From Euryodendron excelsum (taxonomy: Eukaryota; Streptophyta; Magnoliopsida; Ericales; Pentaphylacaceae), in the NCBI GenBank assembly GCA_033060915.1, contig CM065397.1, forward strand, positions 20,182,501-20,246,500: 64,000 nt of DNA, read 5' to 3'. This document shows, piece by piece, positions 48,101 through 61,180 of this stretch (position 1 is the first letter of the stretch; every line of letters starts with the position of its first letter). The notes beneath the pieces are model-generated. The model was not told the origin of the DNA and made no database searches. It worked only from the letters and a program-made list of their open reading frames with translations. The translations under genes were made by a program, and so were the position numbers.

Positions 48101-50405
48101 CCCTTGCATTTTGTATAACTTTCAGGCGGCTTAACAATTTGTTAAATTTATTCTGCATAAATTACAGAAAGGTTAAAAAAAATTTAGGATGTGTGTGTTG
48201 GGTTGTGAAGAGGAGAGGGGTGGGAATTTGGGGATCCTCTCCCTCCGCCACTGCATGTACATATGTATTAGTAAAATTGAGCTGAAATTTGGTATTTCGA
48301 CCATTAGTTTATAATTTGTTTAGTAGTGTCTTGAGCTGCACTTAAAAAGCATGTAAGTTATAACACCTGCACGAATACATCTGTATTTTATGAGTTTCTC
48401 ATCCATGGGAAAATGGTCATGGGAAGTCAGTTTGATTAGAGGCAACTGTAAACCTGTTTTTATCTTTTATATGAACTATTGGGAACACCCATGTCAATTC
48501 TTTTTGTCTTCCTTTCTTTCATTCCTTCCCCTTCTTCTAGGTAGTGAGCATCCTTGCATTAATGTTTCTAAGATGGAAACCATGTAGGCGCTTGAAACCA
48601 CCAACTTCTAAGGTGGGCATTTCAACTAACAACTGGATCCTACATAGGAGAATGACTTTCAGGAGAAATTCAGTCAACTTTGGTTTTGTTGAGGTTGGTC
48701 TTTTAAAATTATTGCCTGAAAAAAGAAAAAGGAAAAAGGAAGGATTGTTTGAGGATGGCTTTTTTGTAGGCTTTAATTTAAGTAGAAGAAATGCTAGATC
48801 AACCCATCTTCTTTCTTGAATATTGAAAAATGGAACTTATTTTGATTTAAAAAAAGGAAAGTTTTTATTTGGATAGTACGTACATACCTATTTTAGACTA
48901 GGTTGAATCATAGTCATTTTAGAATTGAAATTTTGAATACTTGCTTGGGAGATTGGATTCGAATTTGTGAGAATGGACTTGGTCACAGTAATATTTCAAC
49001 TCAAGCCGAATGAATTCACCACTTTTACCTGCTATGCTGCGTGTATTTAGTCTATCCGAAACCTCATCAAATCAAATGTGCTTTGTGAAAATTCTCCACT
49101 GGGCTGATTTCAGATCTTTCTTTTTCTGTAATATGTTTATTTTTCCTATGGGCTTCTCTTTTTCTCTAACAGTGCAATACAGCATATTTTATGTTTATTT
49201 GTTTTCTAATGCTTTTGTTTGCATTCAACAATTCTTTTATCAGATCAATAATTCCGAGTTCACTGAAATGGCATGGGAGGGAGTTGTTGGTGCTGTGGAT
49301 GCTGCACAAGCTAGCAAACAGCAAGTGGTGGAATCTGAGCATTTAATGAAAGCCCTTTTAGAGCAGAAAGATGGTTTGGCTAGAAGAATTTTCGCAAAGG
49401 CTGGTCTTGACAACACATCAGTTCTGCAAGCTACAGATGCCTTTATGTCTCAACAGCCGAGGGTATGCACGTACTGTCATTTTTATTGCTAGTTGCTTTG
49501 GGTATATAGTCATCGATTTCTGTGGCAGGTGGTGGGTGACACTAGCGGCCCTATATTGGGTTCGAATCTCAGTTCCCTCTTGGACAATGCAAGAAAGCGT
49601 AAGAAAGAAATGGGAGATGCCTTTGTCTCTGTGGAGCATTTAGTGTTAGCATTCCTTTCAGATAAGAGGTTTGGGGTGCAATTATTCAGGAACTTGCAGC
49701 TTAGTGAGAAGGTTTTGAAGGATGCTGTCCAAGCTGTTCGTGGCAGTCAGAGAGTAACTGATCAAAGTACAAACCTGAGATGTTGTATTGGCATGGTTAT
49801 ATCCATTTTCATTCTACAACTAGTACAAGTATGAGCAAATGCAGGAGAATTTTTTTCTTGATATGTGATAGAAATGCATGAGAAAAAATCTTATGGGACT
49901 TGGAATCTGGAAATAATTAAAGCTAAGTTTTTGAACACAGAGAATAGAAACTTCAAATTGAAAATAATACATAAGCTTGAAACATATTTAGCAAGAATCC
50001 CAGAAGGAATATCTTGATGGGAAAATCTGAGAAATAATAAAGCTAAGTTTTTGAACACTCCTATTTTTCCTTCTTTGACCTGTATGTCATCTTGTGTGCA
50101 CGTCCAATGCAATATTTGTGTTCATTCAGGAGTTATTTAGAATTTCACTATGTGGAAGTTGTTGAAGTTCTGTTGGGCACATTGGACCAGCATTTGCCTC
50201 AAGTACATTGGTTATGAGGGTCACTCTAGTTGCTAACTGCTTAAAAAGGGGCATGTTTTTAGAATTTTATTTTTGAATGGTATGTTTGTTACAAGCTGGT
50301 GTAGTGGGGTGTTATAGCATGTTACGACATTTAAAATTCACTAATGATCTAAAAAATTAACGTGATAATTATCTTTTCAACATAGCTAAGCTGCATCTCT
50401 TTTCA

Positions 50406-50436
<31 letters not shown>

Positions 50437-53400
50437 CTTAATATTCGTGAACTTGATTTTTTTTTCATTTACAAGAAGTATCAGGGGCACTTATTTGATG
50501 CCTTTTCAAATTTATGGACCCACCAATTAATTAACTATAAATATCCTAATTCAAATTGTAAAACTTTGCTAGGAACATTTCTCAAACTATTATGTTTTGT
50601 AACTGGTCAATCATGGTTCTCTTAAATATTTAGTTCTGAAGTCGTATCTTTGTTAATGTAGTGTTTCAAACATGAAAAGTAAATGAATAGGTTTTCTAGC
50701 AAAGGCATGTATTTAAACGATTTTCTTCACTGCTTATTCTGCATCCTTGTTCTTTCTATAAAAACTTGTACCGCTATAAGCATGTACAGTAGATTTGTCT
50801 GTAGTTCTTTCTTTGCCTCCCACTATATTTCAGTTATGGTCATCTGTGCTTGCTAAGGTTTTGCTTCTTGGCTGTTTGGTGGGCTTTTCGGCTAGCTCGT
50901 TGTCTACTTACACAAATGCTATGCTTATTTAATATAGATCCTGAAGGCAAGTATCAGGCACTTGAGAAATATGGGACTGACTTGACTGAGCTTGCTAGGC
51001 GTGGGAAACTCGATCCTGTTATAGGTCGGGATGATGAGATACGGCGGTGCATCCAAATATTATGTCGGAGAACAAAGAATAATCCTGTCATTATTGGTGA
51101 GCCCGGTGTGGGAAAAACTGCAATAGCTGAAGGGTATGATCTTTACAGCTTTTTGTATATCTCATCTTTGAGGAAGTGAAGTCCATTATAATTATTTATC
51201 CATTTTTCGGGGACAGGTACGTGACATTAGTTGCTTTGCTCCAATATTATCTGACCATCTGAGTAAATCGTTCTGTTTAAACCACTAAAATCTCATCAGA
51301 GCATTTATTTTTCCAAGTTGATGTCATTTTGAGATGATTTAATTTTTTTTTTTTATATTACTACCAGACAACTTCGTTCATTTTCTAGTTCCTTACAGGT
51401 TTTATTTGCACTGTCTATTCAGAAAATAGGGAAAAGATAATATGGTGAATGAAAATATTTTCCTTTCACATCATTCAATATCAAATTATTCCAATATGTA
51501 GCCTATACTTTGTGAAATCTACTTTCGGTCACTTGCAGTGCCCATGCTATTGGATACTCTACAACATTTTTTAAGTATTACTGTGTGTTCAGGTCAATTG
51601 TGAATGCTTCTACCTAAATAAATTCTTCCTCACAGAAACCGTCATGCCCCAGTGGCTGGGACCTGGGGAGTTGCATGACCAAGCAATGAACTTGGATGTT
51701 CTTGTGTTCGACTCCCACTGGCAGCACCCTGGATAATCCGATACATGGGTTTGTGCATCCCTGGTCTACCCAGCTCCGAAAAGCGGATCACGGGTACAGG
51801 GTCAAATCCATCCCTGGTTTACCCGGTTCCTAAGAGCAGATCACAGATTCAGGGTTATCAAAAATATATTGTCAGATATTATCATGTCAATGAAGTCTTA
51901 CTGTGTGCTCAGGTCAATTATGAATGCTTCTAACTTAATAAATTCTGCCTAAAAGAAACCGTCACGCCCCTGTGGCTGGGTGCTGGGGAGTCACATGACC
52001 AAGCCATGAATTCAGATGGTCTCGTGTACAACTTCCACTGGCTGTGCCCTGGATTACCCGCTGCTCGGTCTGGCTAGTGGGTTTGTGCATCCCTCATTTA
52101 CCCGGCTCCAAAGAGCAGGTCGCCGGTTCCGGTTTGTCAAAAAAATCTTTTCCTACACAATCTCTCTTGATTTCAAACTTTTTTCAGCATTTGAGGCAAA
52201 ATGCTTATTGATACTTGGCAATTGAGAAAGAATAGTATTGTGGTGGCATAACGACAGATAAAAAAGCCTATAGTTGTTGTGGAACAAAGTTGTTCGAAAG
52301 GAAAACAATACACTACAAAAATGATAGGCAAGCTCACTTCACAACAAGGAATGTTGCTTGGCCCATGCCATCAATTATACTAGTTGATACTTATCAACTA
52401 CATTGAATGAATCTTTTTAACATGGGAGTTACTTCCTATTAGAAAGAGTGCTTGAATAATTACTTTTCAAACTGAAATTTTACCTGTAAATGTTTAAGTT
52501 AATGCGAAATATGTAATTTCAGCGTGACCATCAGATATCAAGGTATGTGGGAGAACTTGAGTAACTGTTAATTCTTTGATCCTGCATCATTGCCACATTT
52601 TTTTTTTTTGGAAATTTCACGACCAACCATTAGTTTTGATAATAACCTGTGATTTATCATTAGTGTGCCACTCTGTATCCTGATGACTTTTATGATGGTG
52701 TGGTGGCTGCTGGCTATACGTGTTGGAGATCAAATAGTTGAGATTAATATATTTCAATTTATTGCTGTGGAAATTTTCATATGATAGTATGATAGTAAAT
52801 GGACATTTAGTGGATTTTTTTTCTTATTTTAAGAGCCTTTTTTCATTATCTTAATTGAAGTAATGAGTCTCCAAAGTTCAAGAAAATTTTCTTGTAGGGG
52901 CAACCACCATATTCTATTGTATTTACACGTGTTTATTACATCCATATCGCTCCACATGCGTATTTATTTATAATTATTTTTTTCAGTTTTCAAAGAGGTT
53001 ATAACTAAGGAATAGGAGTGTGCAACGTATTGATATGATGAGAACTCTTAGGTTGATCAAAAATTATTTCCCTGTCACCTCTAGATTATCAATTGGGCAT
53101 GCAAGAAAATATTTCACTGCAAGTCGTGATGTTAACATCTGTGATAGTTGGAAATGCCAACACTTATTCTGGTACTCCTGCATATTTGTTAATACAAAAT
53201 TCACATGTCTTGCAGATTAGCTCAACGAATTGTTCGTGGGGATGTTCCTGAACCATTATTGAATCGAAAGGTTGTAATTTCTGTTTTTTTCCCCGTCTAT
53301 TTATTTTCCTCATTTAAATTGGAGTAATTAGCTTATCAAAGGGAAAAAAAAAAAAAAAACATTGAAGGAGAATTAGGTTTGCTGTGATTCTGAGATGGTT

Positions 53401-56400
53401 TAAAGCTCCAATCTATCATTACTCTGATAGTTGTGGGCTCTGCCTTTCTTCAGCAAGTTGTGGTTTGTTGGAATTTTCAGAACTTCATTAGAAGATGCTT
53501 ATCAAGAAAGAAAGAAAAAGAAAGGAACAAGAGAAGAAGGTAGATCTTGTAACCTTATAGGGACTAATTATCTGCCCTAGGTATTGTTAGGATGACTGTG
53601 TCTATGATGAAATATGTCCAACAAAATTTCTCGTGTCTCTAGATGTACTAGGTATGTGTCCTAGAGCTGTCTAAAGGTTTGAGCATGGTCAAAGTTCAAC
53701 ACACAATCTCTGGGAGTTTAAGAAACTGATGTTTAGGATTTTGTTATAATTGGATCAGAGCTGATCCATACCAATATAAATATGATCTGGTTTCTGCTCG
53801 AGTTCAAGTAAGCCTTTGTCGGGCAATTTTTTTGTGTTTGTCATTTTCATTTTTTATAGGAATTTCTGTATGTTCATCCTATGCAAAGAATTGAAAACCT
53901 AGATATATAGTACGTATTGGGTCCAAATCAAATCCAGTTGAATGATAATAAACTTCATCACAAGGATCTGTTGGTTTTGATCTGAACTTAGGTCTTCATG
54001 TAATTGATTGTTTTCAAAATTGAATCATTCTTGATCGGCAGACCTGCCAATTGGTTTTATGTAATTTGAGATCAAAGTGCCTTTTCGTTGATTTTACATT
54101 CCTTTTCTTCTCATTACGTTGTTCTTCTTGTACTGTACAGTTGATCTCTCTGGATATGGGTGCATTGGTTGCTGGTGCTAAGTTCCGAGGAGATTTTGAG
54201 GAAAGACTAAAGGCCGTCTTGAAGGAGGTGACGGCTTCAAATGGGCAGATTATTTTGTTTGTCGATGAGATCCATACAGTAGTGGGTGCTGGTTAGTATT
54301 CTTTTTGTCTGGTATCTGTCGTCCTTGATGTTATTCTCTCAATATGGTAACCAACAATATGTTAAGGTTGTGTAAAAAAGTTGATTAGCTTGGCTGATAA
54401 GCACAGCTCATATTTGATTACTACATGAATTGTTTGTATGATCAACTGTGAGGATCTGCTGTACAGGCTAATAATCTATCAAAGCATGACAATCTCTGTT
54501 AAAATGTTTCTGAAGTATTGATAAGACCAACAGTTTGTAAAAACATATAGCTTAGATATAGAAGCAGCCCATCATGAGACTCTAGTTGAGTTTGTAATAA
54601 AAATTATCGGAATCTATCGTATAGTTGGTACACTTGAGGGTTAATAATTTTATCAATGACAATTTCTGTGAAATTTTTTCTAAAGTATTGGTACAATAAA
54701 CAAGCCTCATAAATATATAATGGAGTCTTATGAAATGATTATAAGTGCCAATACATTCTTGTTTTTATCGTGTGGTAGGGTAAAGGAGAGAACTTTTTAA
54801 GGTTAACAAGAACATTATTGGAATTTGGAAACGATGTCTGATGGTATAAAAACATGCCCATTTCTCCAAATGAATTATGACCAGATATCGAATGGTGCAT
54901 CAATCCAGCCACAGTCTACACCCATCAATCCAGCAGCAGGCACATGCACATTATTGTACTTGGTCTTTTTTGGCAGGCTCATATTCACATCCCCGTCTGT
55001 TATACGTTCTTTCACGTTCTATTATTAATGCCTCAAGCATATTGTCGCTGTTACATTGATCATTTGATGGTGTTGTCTTTGTGTTTTGTAGGGGCTACAA
55101 GCGGAGCAATGGATGCAGGTAATTTGTTGAAACCAATGCTTGGCCGAGGTGAGCTCCGATGTGTAGGAGCAACTACCTTGACCGAATATAGAAAATACAT
55201 TGAGAAGGATCCGGCTCTGGAACGTAGATTTCAACAAGTGTTTTGTGCTCAGCCATCTGTAGAAGACACAATCTCCATTCTTCGTGGATTGCGCGAACGC
55301 TACGAACTGCATCACGGGGTTAAAATATCAGACAGTGCCCTTGTTGCAGCGGCAGTTCTTGCAGATCGATACATAACAGATCGTTTTTTGCCTGACAAAG
55401 GTAAATAATGGCTTTTTTTCATTTTCCTCCTCTTGGAGCATAACTCTCGTGTTTTTCATTTTCCTATGTATTAATGCTTATATGCCAGTGAACTTATCAA
55501 ATGTCAAATTTGATATATCGTCAACCTATCTATTAATGCTTCTGTTTGACTTCCCCAAGTGTTAATTTTTTCTACTCTTTTGAATATATTATTAAATTCT
55601 ACAACCATGTAATCTATCTCCACAACACTTGAATACATGGATGGACCCTAATGGGAGCAAATGCCAATTATGGATTGCATAAGTGGTTGACAATCTAGTG
55701 ACAACTGACAGACATGGATTTGCTCCCTGGATCATCCAGAAAAAGGATAAAAGAAAGAACGAAAACATGAAAGGAAACAGAGAGCTGCCATCAGTTTCTT
55801 TAAAATCACGTGTTCTCTATTGGATCAGTGAAATGATACATTTTCTTTAAAACCATGTGCTTTCTGTTGGACGAGGGATACTTCCCCTTCACCCCCACCC
55901 CACCAAAACAGCCACCCTTCTCCTCCTCCTCCTTTCCCTCCCTCCTCTCCTAATTTAGAAGCTTGGGAATGATTTAGCTCTTGTTCACTTTAGATAGTTT
56001 TTGGGGCTCACTATCCTTTTGATTCTGATAAATTCCTCTTAACAATTTCAGCCATTGATCTTGTTGATGAAGCTGCCGCAAAACTAAAAATGGAAATTAC
56101 TTCTAAGCCTACTGAATTGGATGAGATAGATAGGGCTGTGATAAAGCTGGAGATGGAGAAACTCTCTCTGAAAAATGAAACTGATAAAGCATCCAAAGAA
56201 AGGTTAGCCAAGCTGGAACATGATCTTGAGGTATTTAAGCAAAAACAGAAAGAGTTAACTGAGCAGTGGGAACGCGAGAAAGAACTTATGAATCGCATAC
56301 GGTCAATTAAAGCAGAGGTAATTCCTGTTAGTGTATATTCTCCTGATGGCAATTGTACACTTAAGTATCCCTAACCCTTTTTCCAACTTGCATGTTTATT

Positions 56401-58635
56401 TTCTGCTGAGTAGATTGACAGAGTCAACCAAGAGTTTGAAGCTGCTGAGCGCGAGTATGACCTAAATCGTGCTGCTGAGCTCAAATATGGAACGCTAATG
56501 TCTCTTCAGCGCCAGCTAGAAGAAGCTGAAAAGAACCTTGCTGAATATCGGAAGTCTGGAAAATCTCTGCTTCGAGAAGAGGTTACTGATCTTGATATTG
56601 CTGAAATTGTAAGCAAGTGGACTGGCATACCTTTATCAAACCTCCAGCAGGCAGAGAGGGAAAAGCTTGTCACGCTAGAACAAGTTCTCCATGAGAGGGT
56701 AGTTGGTCAAGATATGGCGGTCAAATCAGTGGCTAATGCAATTCGACGCTCGAGAGCTGGATTGTCTGATCCAAACCGTCCTATAGCGAGCTTCATGTTC
56801 ATGGGACCTACTGGTGTTGGCAAAACTGAGCTTGCAAAGGCCCTAGCTGGATTTCTTTTCAACACAGAAAATGCTCTTGTGAGAATCGATATGAGTGAAT
56901 ATATGGAAAAACATGCAGTTTCTCGCTTGGTTGGTGCCCCACCTGGATATGTTGGTTATGAAGAAGGTGGGCAACTCACCGAAACAGTCCGTCGGAGGCC
57001 TTATTCCGTCGTGCTCTTTGATGAAATTGAGAAGGCACATCATGATGTTTTCAACATTCTGTTGCAGTTATTGGATGATGGAAGGATAACCGACTCCCAA
57101 GGCAGGCATGTTAGTTTCACAAATTGTGTTGTGATAATGACATCAAATATTGGGTCCGACATTATCCTTGAAACTCTTAGTACTGCACATGAAGGCAAGG
57201 AGGTAGTTTATGAAGTGATGAAAAAACAGGTCATTGAATTAGCTAGGCAAACTTTCCGCCCAGAGTTCTTAAATCGAATTGATGAGTACATTGTTTTTAA
57301 ACCTCTGGACTCCAATGAAATCAGCAAAATCGTTGAGATCCAGGTAACTAGACTCTCTCAGCAGTGTCATCATTTTATTCTGTTCTTGTTTCATCTTCAA
57401 GCCTTCAGCTTTCTATATACTAAATCTTTAATGACTGTTCATTATTTTCTTTCTAGCTTTCTGCATGAAATGTATTCATCATTCTTTATTTTCAGTCTTT
57501 TTGGTTTGACGAGCATACTTGCGTGCGTTACCTTAACCATGAGGACTGGTTAAAGTGCACAATTTTCAATACTACAATCCTGTGCCACGGCTGTCATTAC
57601 GATTTGGCATTCATTTCAGGCCCCACATGGGTTCCAACAAAGCTCTAATTATTTGGCAATTGTATGCTTTATTTGTACTTACAACCATAGTTGAATACCC
57701 AATCATATTGATTGGTAGGTTACCAAACTTAGGTCTTGTGTCTGATTGGTGATAGATGACTCCTATATTTAATGGTAGCTCAAATTGTGTACAAACTCAT
57801 GTGGCTAGGATTTTTATTGAGGATGATCTTTCAATTAACTTCTTGGTTCTCATCTAATGAATCCAAATTCCTGGTAGAAATTTACCCAGCTAATGGATGT
57901 TTTCAACCTGATTTTGTTTTTACTTGGCCCCATCTGATGCACATGCCTCTTTTTTCTTTCTTCCTTAAGTACAAGTTCTGGATAAGGAAGACAGAAATTT
58001 TTGGTGGCCTGTATCTTAATCTGCTTCCCATGCTTTTAGCATCAGGTGCCCCATTATGCTCCTCACTGGATGTTCTTGGGGTTCAGCTGAGTTATTCAGC
58101 TTTGTTAATGCACAAGCTGGATATTATTTATGCAGATCTTTCCTTTTTCTGCCTTTAATTTTAACAGTTGACTCTTATCGACTCAAAAAGTGCTGAGGTT
58201 ATTTGGAAGTATTAGCCAACTATAATTACCTTGTGCTATTCTTATTTTACAATGAAAGCATCCAATATTATGTTCCTGAAATACCTATCTAGAAATCATG
58301 TTCTGAAATTCTATTACCTTGAATTGCAGATGAATCGGTTGAAAGACAGGCTCAAACAACAGAAGATCGATCTTCATTATACAAACGAAGCTGTTGAACT
58401 CCTAGCACAATTGGGTTATGATCCTAACTTTGGAGCAAGGCCAGTCAAGAGAGTGATAGAACAAATGGTTGCGAATGAAATTGCTATGGGAGTGTTAAGG
58501 GGAGAGTTCAAGGAAGAGGATGCTGTCATAGTTGATGCTGATTTATTGGCTAAAAACCTTCCTCCCCATAAAAGGTTAATTATCAAGAAATTGGAGAATA
58601 ATCAGGCAACAGATGCTATGGCTGCCAATGACTGA
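44839..58635 (+). CDS. CLPB4: Mitochondrial ClpB/Hsp100 disaggregase, ten exons
   Basis: Exons: 44839-45141, 49244-49462, 49529-49766, 50938-51133, 53216-53270, 54141-54291, 55092-55400, 56052-56317, 56414-57343, 58330-58635. All introns are GT-AG, every junction keeps frame, and the sum is 2973 bp or 990 residues, the usual ClpB size. Residues 1-95 are Arg/Ser/Ala-rich and end in [12 protein letters not shown], a mitochondrial presequence. The N domain follows (about 102-250), then ATPase domain 1 with Walker A GEPGVGKT (307-314) and Walker B IILFVDE (374-380), the coiled-coil middle domain (about 495-640), and ATPase domain 2 with Walker A GPTGVGKT (710-717), pore loop GYVGYEEGG (757-765) and Walker B VVLFDE (778-783). 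It threads aggregated proteins apart with Hsp70. [13 protein letters not shown] agrees with Arabidopsis CLPB4 from memory. No defect seen. Confidence 0.95.
45163..45191. repeat. (CA)n microsatellite
   Basis: Pure AC run just after the first donor site of the ClpB gene. Confidence 0.95.
46117..46345. repeat. Fold-back repeat in ClpB intron 1
   Basis: The left arm (ACTACCAATTTGTCTCAATC..TTTTTGTTAGTAA) is an imperfect inverted match of the right arm (TTTACTAACAGAAGGTGTCG..ATTAATCATTCAAG). MITE-like, no coding capacity; borders approximate. Confidence 0.45.
51578..52145 (+). repeat. 320-bp tandem duplication in ClpB intron 4, with SINE
   Basis: The unit that starts TTACTGTGTGTTCAGGTCAA at 51578 starts again at 51898 as TTACTGTGTGCTCAGGTCAA, giving a period of 320 bp. 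Each copy includes the flank AATTGTGAATGCTTCTA, then a SINE-like body. Since flank plus SINE are both repeated, a segment was duplicated after insertion rather than two separate insertions. Confidence 0.85.
51640..51860 (+). mobile_element. tRNA-derived SINE, copy 1
   Basis: An A-box-like TGGCTGGGACCTGG (51653-51666) and a B-box GTTCGACTCC (51706-51715), 39 bp apart, form an RNA polymerase III promoter of tRNA type. Copy 2 at about 51955-52140 has a decayed B-box (GTACAACTTC). Family name not assigned. Confidence 0.65.
54360..54760. repeat. Weak internal duplication in ClpB intron 6
   Basis: Two stretches of about 150 bp (near 54450-54590 and 54610-54745) share TAATAAT.TATCAA, GACAATCTCTGT-like, TCTAAAGTATTG and GAGACTCT-like strings in the same order. 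Strongly diverged. Confidence 0.4.
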
Positions 58636-58665
58636 ATACTAAATGTGAGAGCTGTACATTTGCAA

Positions 58666-58671
58666 AATAAA
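58666..58671 (+). terminator. Likely ClpB polyadenylation signal
   Basis: AATAAA lies 31 bases after the stop codon; the true cleavage site may be further downstream. Confidence 0.5.
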
Positions 58672-58699
58672 AAGCTAGATTTTGGTCTTTTTGATTTCC

Positions 58700-59528
58700 C
58701 CTTCACATCATCAAAAGGATATCATAATATAGTTGCTTGGGTAATTTTCTTGAGTGATTATTGATCACTTCTTTTTTTAGTGTATTTATTTTAGTTAATC
58801 TTGAGATGGCTAACCGTGTGCTTGAGTTTTGGGCGCGCTACTTGACACGGCTTCAAATGATATTGTTTTCCAAAGGCATTTGTGGCTGAAGACAGGGTGG
58901 TAACTATTACTGCCCCTCTCTCTCTCTCTCTCCTCTCTCTCATTTTTGATACGGAGGTTTCCTCTGCCTATTTTTGTTGTAAAATACCTTACCAGGCTAT
59001 AGTGCCAATCCAGCAAGAGTCCAGGAGATCTAACTCCGTGCCACCAAGCTCACCTGCTTGCCGATTGGTATTTTGATTTGCACATTTAAGCAGCTATGAA
59101 ACCTGATCAACTGTTTGTTTTGACTTTGAAAAGCTGATAAGCTGGACTGCAAATTTGTTATCGTAAACGTTGTACACTTGTTTGAAGCTTTTACTTGGTT
59201 TAGGATTTTCTTATCAAGACTGTACTTGGTACTCGGATTTATCATGGAAAAAGTGAAGAAAAAAAGTGAAGAAATAAAATAGAATTTTTATTATCTTTTT
59301 CTTATATATATATATATTTTTTCATCACTAAATCTTTAATTCCAACACAGCCTAAGAAGCAAGGCTAAGCTGTGCTCATGTTAATGAGTTGCTGTGTTTG
59401 TTTAACAATGCTACTATATGGTTCTTAGCTGGTCAAGGAGAGCCCAGATTATGAAGTTTAGTAGATGTTAATTGAAACTAATTTACGAAAAATGCGAGGC
59501 ACTAGTATGGATTTTTTTGTGCTCTGAA
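58700..59528. other. ClpB 3' flank, no gene
   Basis: Includes a short CT run at 58915-58940 and AT-rich DNA. No gene recognised. Confidence 0.5.
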
Positions 59529-59531
59529 TAA

Positions 59532-59750
59532 GGCTCCGTTTGGCAAAGCTCAAATTTAGTTTTTTTTTATTTTGCATTTTTTTGTTTATAAGCAAAAAAA
59601 AAAAAAGATTTTTTTAGCTCTTTTGTTTTTATAAATTAAGTGAAAAAGCAACAAAAAAAAAAAGCAAAAAAAACTGAAAAATAGCAATTTTATTTTATAG
59701 ACTAATAAAGTTAAGTAAAAAAGTTTGAAAACAGATGTACCAAACGAACC
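59532..59750. mobile_element. Tourist/Harbinger-like MITE 1
   Basis: Inverted ends GGCTCCGTTTGG and CCAAACGAACC, flanked on the left by TAA and on the right by TTAA, the three-base target type of PIF/Harbinger elements. 219 bp, A/T runs inside. Confidence 0.5.
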
Positions 59751-59754
59751 TTAA

Positions 59755-60237
59755 CACTTTGTTTGGATTGAGAGGGTAGGAGGGAAAGTGAAGGATTCGG
59801 AAGGGAAAAATTAGTTATATCGTGATTGGGTAATCTTTAACGGGGGGAGGGGAAGTGGATGGAGGGGTGAAAGAAGTCACTTTTTAAGCATTTTTCTTCC
59901 CCTCCCTTGCCCTCCAAAATTGGGAAGAAATGGAAGAAAAATGAAGTGCTTGCTATTATTTTATTTTAAATACCAATTTTACCTATTAATTTGTGATTAA
60001 AAAATATTAGAGTTTCATACACAAGATATATATAATAATAAAATTGTATTATATCTTTCCATTTTCTTTATTAATTTTTGTCAAACTAAACAAGAGGAAG
60101 GGAATGTCTCCCTCTTTTCTATCTTGATTATCCAAACAAAATATGAGTACTTCTCCTCCCTTACTTTCTTCTTCCTTCCCTTTTCCTCTTAACTAACACT
60201 TTTCTTCACCTCCCCCCTCTTCCATCCAAACAAAGCG
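59755..60237. mobile_element. Tourist/Harbinger-like MITE 2
   Basis: Inverted ends CACTTTGTTTGGATTGAG and, from the other side, CGCTTTGTTTGGATGGAAG, flanked by TAA on both sides. About 483 bp, with G/A-rich then C/T-rich halves that would fold back on each other. It abuts MITE 1. Confidence 0.6.
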
Positions 60238-60240
60238 TAA

Positions 60241-60830
60241 GTGAACGGTGGGTTTGGAGAATTGGATAAGATTCTCTCTCTCTTGATTTTCAAAAGGTTT
60301 CGGAAGGGGACTCTTATTTTATGAAGGTCTTTAGTCCCATATCTTGATTTAGATCTAAAACAAGTAGTATCATTTGAAAGTACTCCAAATCATAGTAGTA
60401 AGCTATCAAATCACTCCTCTGATCTTTTTCAAGAAAATTATTTTGTCCATGTTCTACATTATCAGAACATTTTATCTTTAATTTTCCCCTTTTGTTTAGA
60501 CAAGTTCAATCATTTTGCAAAGAGACTTCATTATTTTCTCACATTTTGTACTAGAAAATCCTCTTTGAATTCCCACTACCCAATAAGCCAATCACAACCT
60601 TCTCAATCTAGCAGACTCAACCTTCTCCCACCAACTCGATGGATTGTAAGCTTTTTTCAACCGAAATTCTATTATTGTTTACTTCGTTTATGACCTTTTA
60701 ATTTAGGCTTTTGACAGTTCGTAAATAAATTGATGCAAACGCGCCTAATTGTTCTGTATCTTCAAATAGCTATTCTTCTTACTCCATTTACACCATCTAC
60801 ATCCATGATCTGAACTTCAATTTACAATGT
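60241..60830. other. Intergenic, nothing recognised
   Basis: AT-rich, no frames of note. Confidence 0.5.
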
Positions 60831-60838
60831 TGTAAGAA

Positions 60839-61172
60839 GGGACAGAATTAAGAATTTTGTTGAGGGGGGACTACAGAAGATCAAAATAAAATTTTTGAGA
60901 AGTGCTAAGATAAGAATTCTTGAATTTTGAAGGTCAAGACAAATTTTTTTTTAAATTTTGTTGACCGGCTAAAGCAAAGATTCTTAAATTTTTGAAAGAT
61001 TAAAATAAACTTTTTAATTTTGTTGGGACCAAAGAAAAAATTCTTGAATTTTAAAAGGTCAAAATATTTTTGTTTAAATTTTAAGGGCCAATATATATTT
61101 TTATTGTAAAAATACTTAAAATTAATAGGGACTAAATGAAAGTTTATTAAAAGTAGGGGTCATGGGTTAGTT
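60839..61172. mobile_element. hAT-like MITE
   Basis: Ends GGGACAGAATTAAG and, inverted, AGGACAGAACTAACC; flanks TGTAAGAA and TGTAAGGG agree at six of eight bases, fitting an 8-bp target duplication. The interior has three internal repeats of the type TTTTGTTG..AAGATTCTTGAATTTT. Confidence 0.5.
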
Positions 61173-61180
61173 CTGTCCTG

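Larger units (their letters stand above)
45142..49243 (+). other. ClpB intron 1 (4.1 kb)
   Basis: Begins GTAGCT, ends TTTTATCAG. It carries a (CA)n microsatellite at 45163-45191, a fold-back repeat at about 46117-46345, and a small GC-rich run of CACCCGCACCTG-type repeats at about 47255-47285. No other gene is visible inside; the 160-codon frame at 49010-49492 is only exon 2 with intron added before it. Confidence 0.85.

Noticed and set aside
49010..49492. 160-codon frame as an alternative start for ClpB exon 2
   Set aside because: Its first part is hydrophobic intron sequence; the acceptor at 49241-49243 and family alignment place the exon start at 49244.
51640..51730. A tRNA gene
   Set aside because: The polymerase III boxes are present but no cloverleaf or acceptor stem can be formed; it is a SINE head.
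54944..55408. 154-codon frame with an N-terminal extension before ClpB exon 7
   Set aside because: The extension is intron 6; the acceptor at 55090-55091 joins exon 6 in frame within [10 protein letters not shown].
57772..58158. 128-codon hydrophobic frame in ClpB intron 9
   Set aside because: No family match; a T-rich intron read as leucine, phenylalanine and serine.
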